From: Candidatus Luteimonas excrementigallinarum
Lineage (GTDB): Bacteria; Pseudomonadota; Gammaproteobacteria; Xanthomonadales; Xanthomonadaceae
Direction of reading: 5' to 3'
Length of the DNA: 7,787 nt
NCBI GenBank assembly: GCA_019115725.1
Contig: DXCY01000155.1
Span: forward strand, 1 to 7,787
The notes beneath the pieces are model-generated. The model did no database searches and was not told where the DNA came from. It saw only the letters and a program-made list of their open reading frames with translations. Within the stretch, counting starts at the first letter, position 1; every line of letters starts with the position of its first letter. The translations under genes and the position numbers were made by a program. Shown here piece by piece: positions 6,910 to 7,787 of the stretch.

Positions 6910-7455
6910 ATGGCGACTTCAAGATTTCCTATATTGATGATTATCGCTGGCCAACTTTCTAGCTCCTTCGCTGGACCTTCTGTCTGCGGATCGGCGAGGA
7001 ATGATCTCGCCTACGAACCGGTTCTTGAAAGAAAAGTATCAGCATGCTTCGTCCTTGAAGATGCCGAGTTGGTTAAAAAGCCAGGATTCTCCCGAAAGCC
7101 CCCCGCCATTGTACTCTACGCCGCCACGCCACGTTCAATAATGGCCAGGATAGGAGAGCTCCCATATCCTGGCAGGACGGGACGGATAGACGATGTAATT
7201 TTCCTTGATTTAAATGGTGATGACGCCGAGGAAATGGTTGTCATCCACAGTGCGGGGACTCCCAGTACGTGGGAAGTCGTAGACAGAATCTACGATCCAA
7301 GAGTATTTTTGATCTCTGAAGATGGAGTGGCTGAAAGTCAATCCCTGTCAAGGGATTTCGGTCTTGGAGGTGATCAGATCAACCCCCACGACGGCGGTCT
7401 TTATGTATATCCATACAAAGACCAGGCCTCTATTCACCCCCTGCGTCAAGATAGT
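6910..7455 (+). pseudogene. Secreted protein gene, 3' end broken by an insertion sequence; possible orphan immunity gene
   Basis: I do not recognise the family with certainty. From ATG 6910 the protein begins with a signal-peptide-like stretch (TSRFPILMIIAGQLSSSFAG, probable cut near residue 21). A lipoprotein reading is not supported, since the residues before Cys26 (PSVC) are not a good lipobox. Residues 98-105 (FLDLNGDD) followed by AEEMVVIHS resemble the Asp/Asn/Gly loop and strand of FG-GAP or CarG-like repeats. IYDPRVFLI (127-135) follows. The frame stays open to 7674, but after about residue 182 it becomes an Arg/Trp-rich stretch that is an out-of-frame reading of the transposase gene. 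The original C-terminus is therefore lost and a read-through product would be chimeric. No Shine-Dalgarno precedes ATG 6910; ATG 6937 is an alternative. Its site after an effector/immunity pair and its predicted export suggest, but do not show, an immunity role. Composition is lower in GC than vgrG. Confidence 0.6.
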
Positions 7456-7460
7456 TGTCG

Positions 7461-7484
7461 CCCCGATAGACTCCACACTCGGGG
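7461..7484 (+). repeat. Inverted repeat CCCCGA/TCGGGG in the IS leader
   Basis: CCCCGA (7461-7466) and TCGGGG (7479-7484) are perfect complements with a 12-base loop, just before the orfA ribosome binding site. In some insertion sequences, hairpins near the left end limit expression driven from outside promoters; that role here is inference. Confidence 0.35.
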
Positions 7485-7486
7485 GC

Positions 7487-7492
7487 AGAGGA
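7487..7492 (+). promoter_or_regulatory. Shine-Dalgarno supporting the TTG start of orfA
   Basis: AGAGGA lies 7 bases before TTG 7500. No ATG or GTG start is equally well placed, so it decides the non-ATG start. Confidence 0.6.
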
Positions 7493-7499
7493 CAACGCA

Positions 7500-7787
7500 T
7501 TGGCTCGATACGGACAAGCATTCAAAGACAAGGCGGTCGCGCGGCTGTTGCCGCCTGAGAGCGGGGACCTGGAGGTGGTTTCGCGGGAGGTGGGCGTGTC
7601 GGTTGGCACGCTGGAACGCTGGCGTGCTGACGCGCTGGCGTCAGGACGCAAGAGCGGCGGCTGGACGCCGGTAGCCCGGCTGGAGGCGGTGATCGCGACG
7701 GCGTCGATGAGCGAGGCGGACAAGAGTGCCTGGTGCCGTGCGCAGGGCCTGTTTCCATCCGAGCTGGACGAGTGGCGGCAGACGGCG
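7500..7787 (+). CDS. IS3-family-type transposase OrfA, N-terminal 96 codons (3' truncated by window edge)
   Basis: OrfA would be the DNA-binding subunit that recognises the insertion-sequence ends; in IS3 elements the catalytic OrfB follows, often reached by programmed frameshift. From TTG 7500 the product begins (M)ARYGQAFKDKAVARLLPPE, a start typical of this group. Residues ~26-45 form a helix-turn-helix: VVSREVGVSVGTLERWR. Residues ~55-95 form a second, similar helical unit, with WTPVARLEAVIATASMSEADK and then WCRAQGLFPSELDEWRQ. The frame is open to the last base of the window. It overlaps, in another frame, the tail of the broken secreted gene, which is why that frame appears artificially long. 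Start choice rests on the upstream AGAGGA. Family assignment is from recall of similar OrfA proteins; group within IS3 is not assigned. Confidence 0.8.
   Translation, partial: MARYGQAFKDKAVARLLPPESGDLEVVSREVGVSVGTLERWRADALASGRKSGGWTPVARLEAVIATASMSEADKSAWCRAQGLFPSELDEWRQTA

Larger units (their letters stand above)
7456..7787 (+). mobile_element. Left end of an IS3-like insertion sequence, truncated by window edge
   Basis: The element is recognised by its orfA (from 7500) and by the switch from an A/T-richer secreted-protein gene to GC-rich DNA. The exact boundary is uncertain. TGTCGCCCC at 7456 is my best candidate for the outer end, since IS3-family ends usually begin with TG, but anything between about 7440 and 7485 is possible. 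The right end, orfB and any target-site duplication lie outside the window. Confidence 0.6.

Overview
The window is high-GC DNA that looks like a member of the Xanthomonadaceae (Lysobacteraceae), probably Stenotrophomonas or Xanthomonas. This placement is an inference from the style of the VgrG and effector proteins and from codon use; no rRNA or other marker gene is present. All credible genes lie on the + strand.

Layout. (1) 2-571 is the C-terminal end of a major facilitator superfamily transporter cut by the window edge; it is probably unrelated to what follows. (2) 666-3233 encodes a complete type VI secretion (T6SS) spike protein, VgrG. (3) 3250-6033, 16 bases later, encodes a 927-residue modular protein read as the T6SS cargo effector. 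It has a degenerate M23 (LytM-like) domain, a middle part with SH3-like stretches, an EF-hand-type loop and a C-terminal GH19 (chitinase/endolysin-like) peptidoglycan-cleaving domain. (4) 6078-6590 encodes a small, low-GC protein with a signal peptide, the best candidate for the periplasmic immunity protein. (5) 6591-6909 has no convincing gene but contains several mutually complementary segments and a strong hairpin. (6) 6910 to about 7455 encodes a second predicted secreted protein, broken at its 3' end by (7) the left end of an insertion sequence whose orfA (7500 to window end, TTG start) resembles an IS3-type transposase subunit.

How the genes work together. VgrG would carry the 927-residue protein through the T6SS into a neighbouring cell's periplasm, where the GH19 domain would cut the glycan strands of the wall. 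The exported 170-residue protein would protect the producer. No DUF4123-type adaptor gene or PAAR domain lies between spike and cargo, so the effector's own N-terminal part may dock on VgrG. Base composition falls inside the effector gene at a His-Phe-His-Pro motif just before the GH19 domain and stays low through the immunity candidate, as expected for an exchanged toxin-plus-immunity cassette. The broken secreted gene may be an orphan immunity gene or a leftover of an earlier cassette.

All family assignments are by eye; no database search was run.
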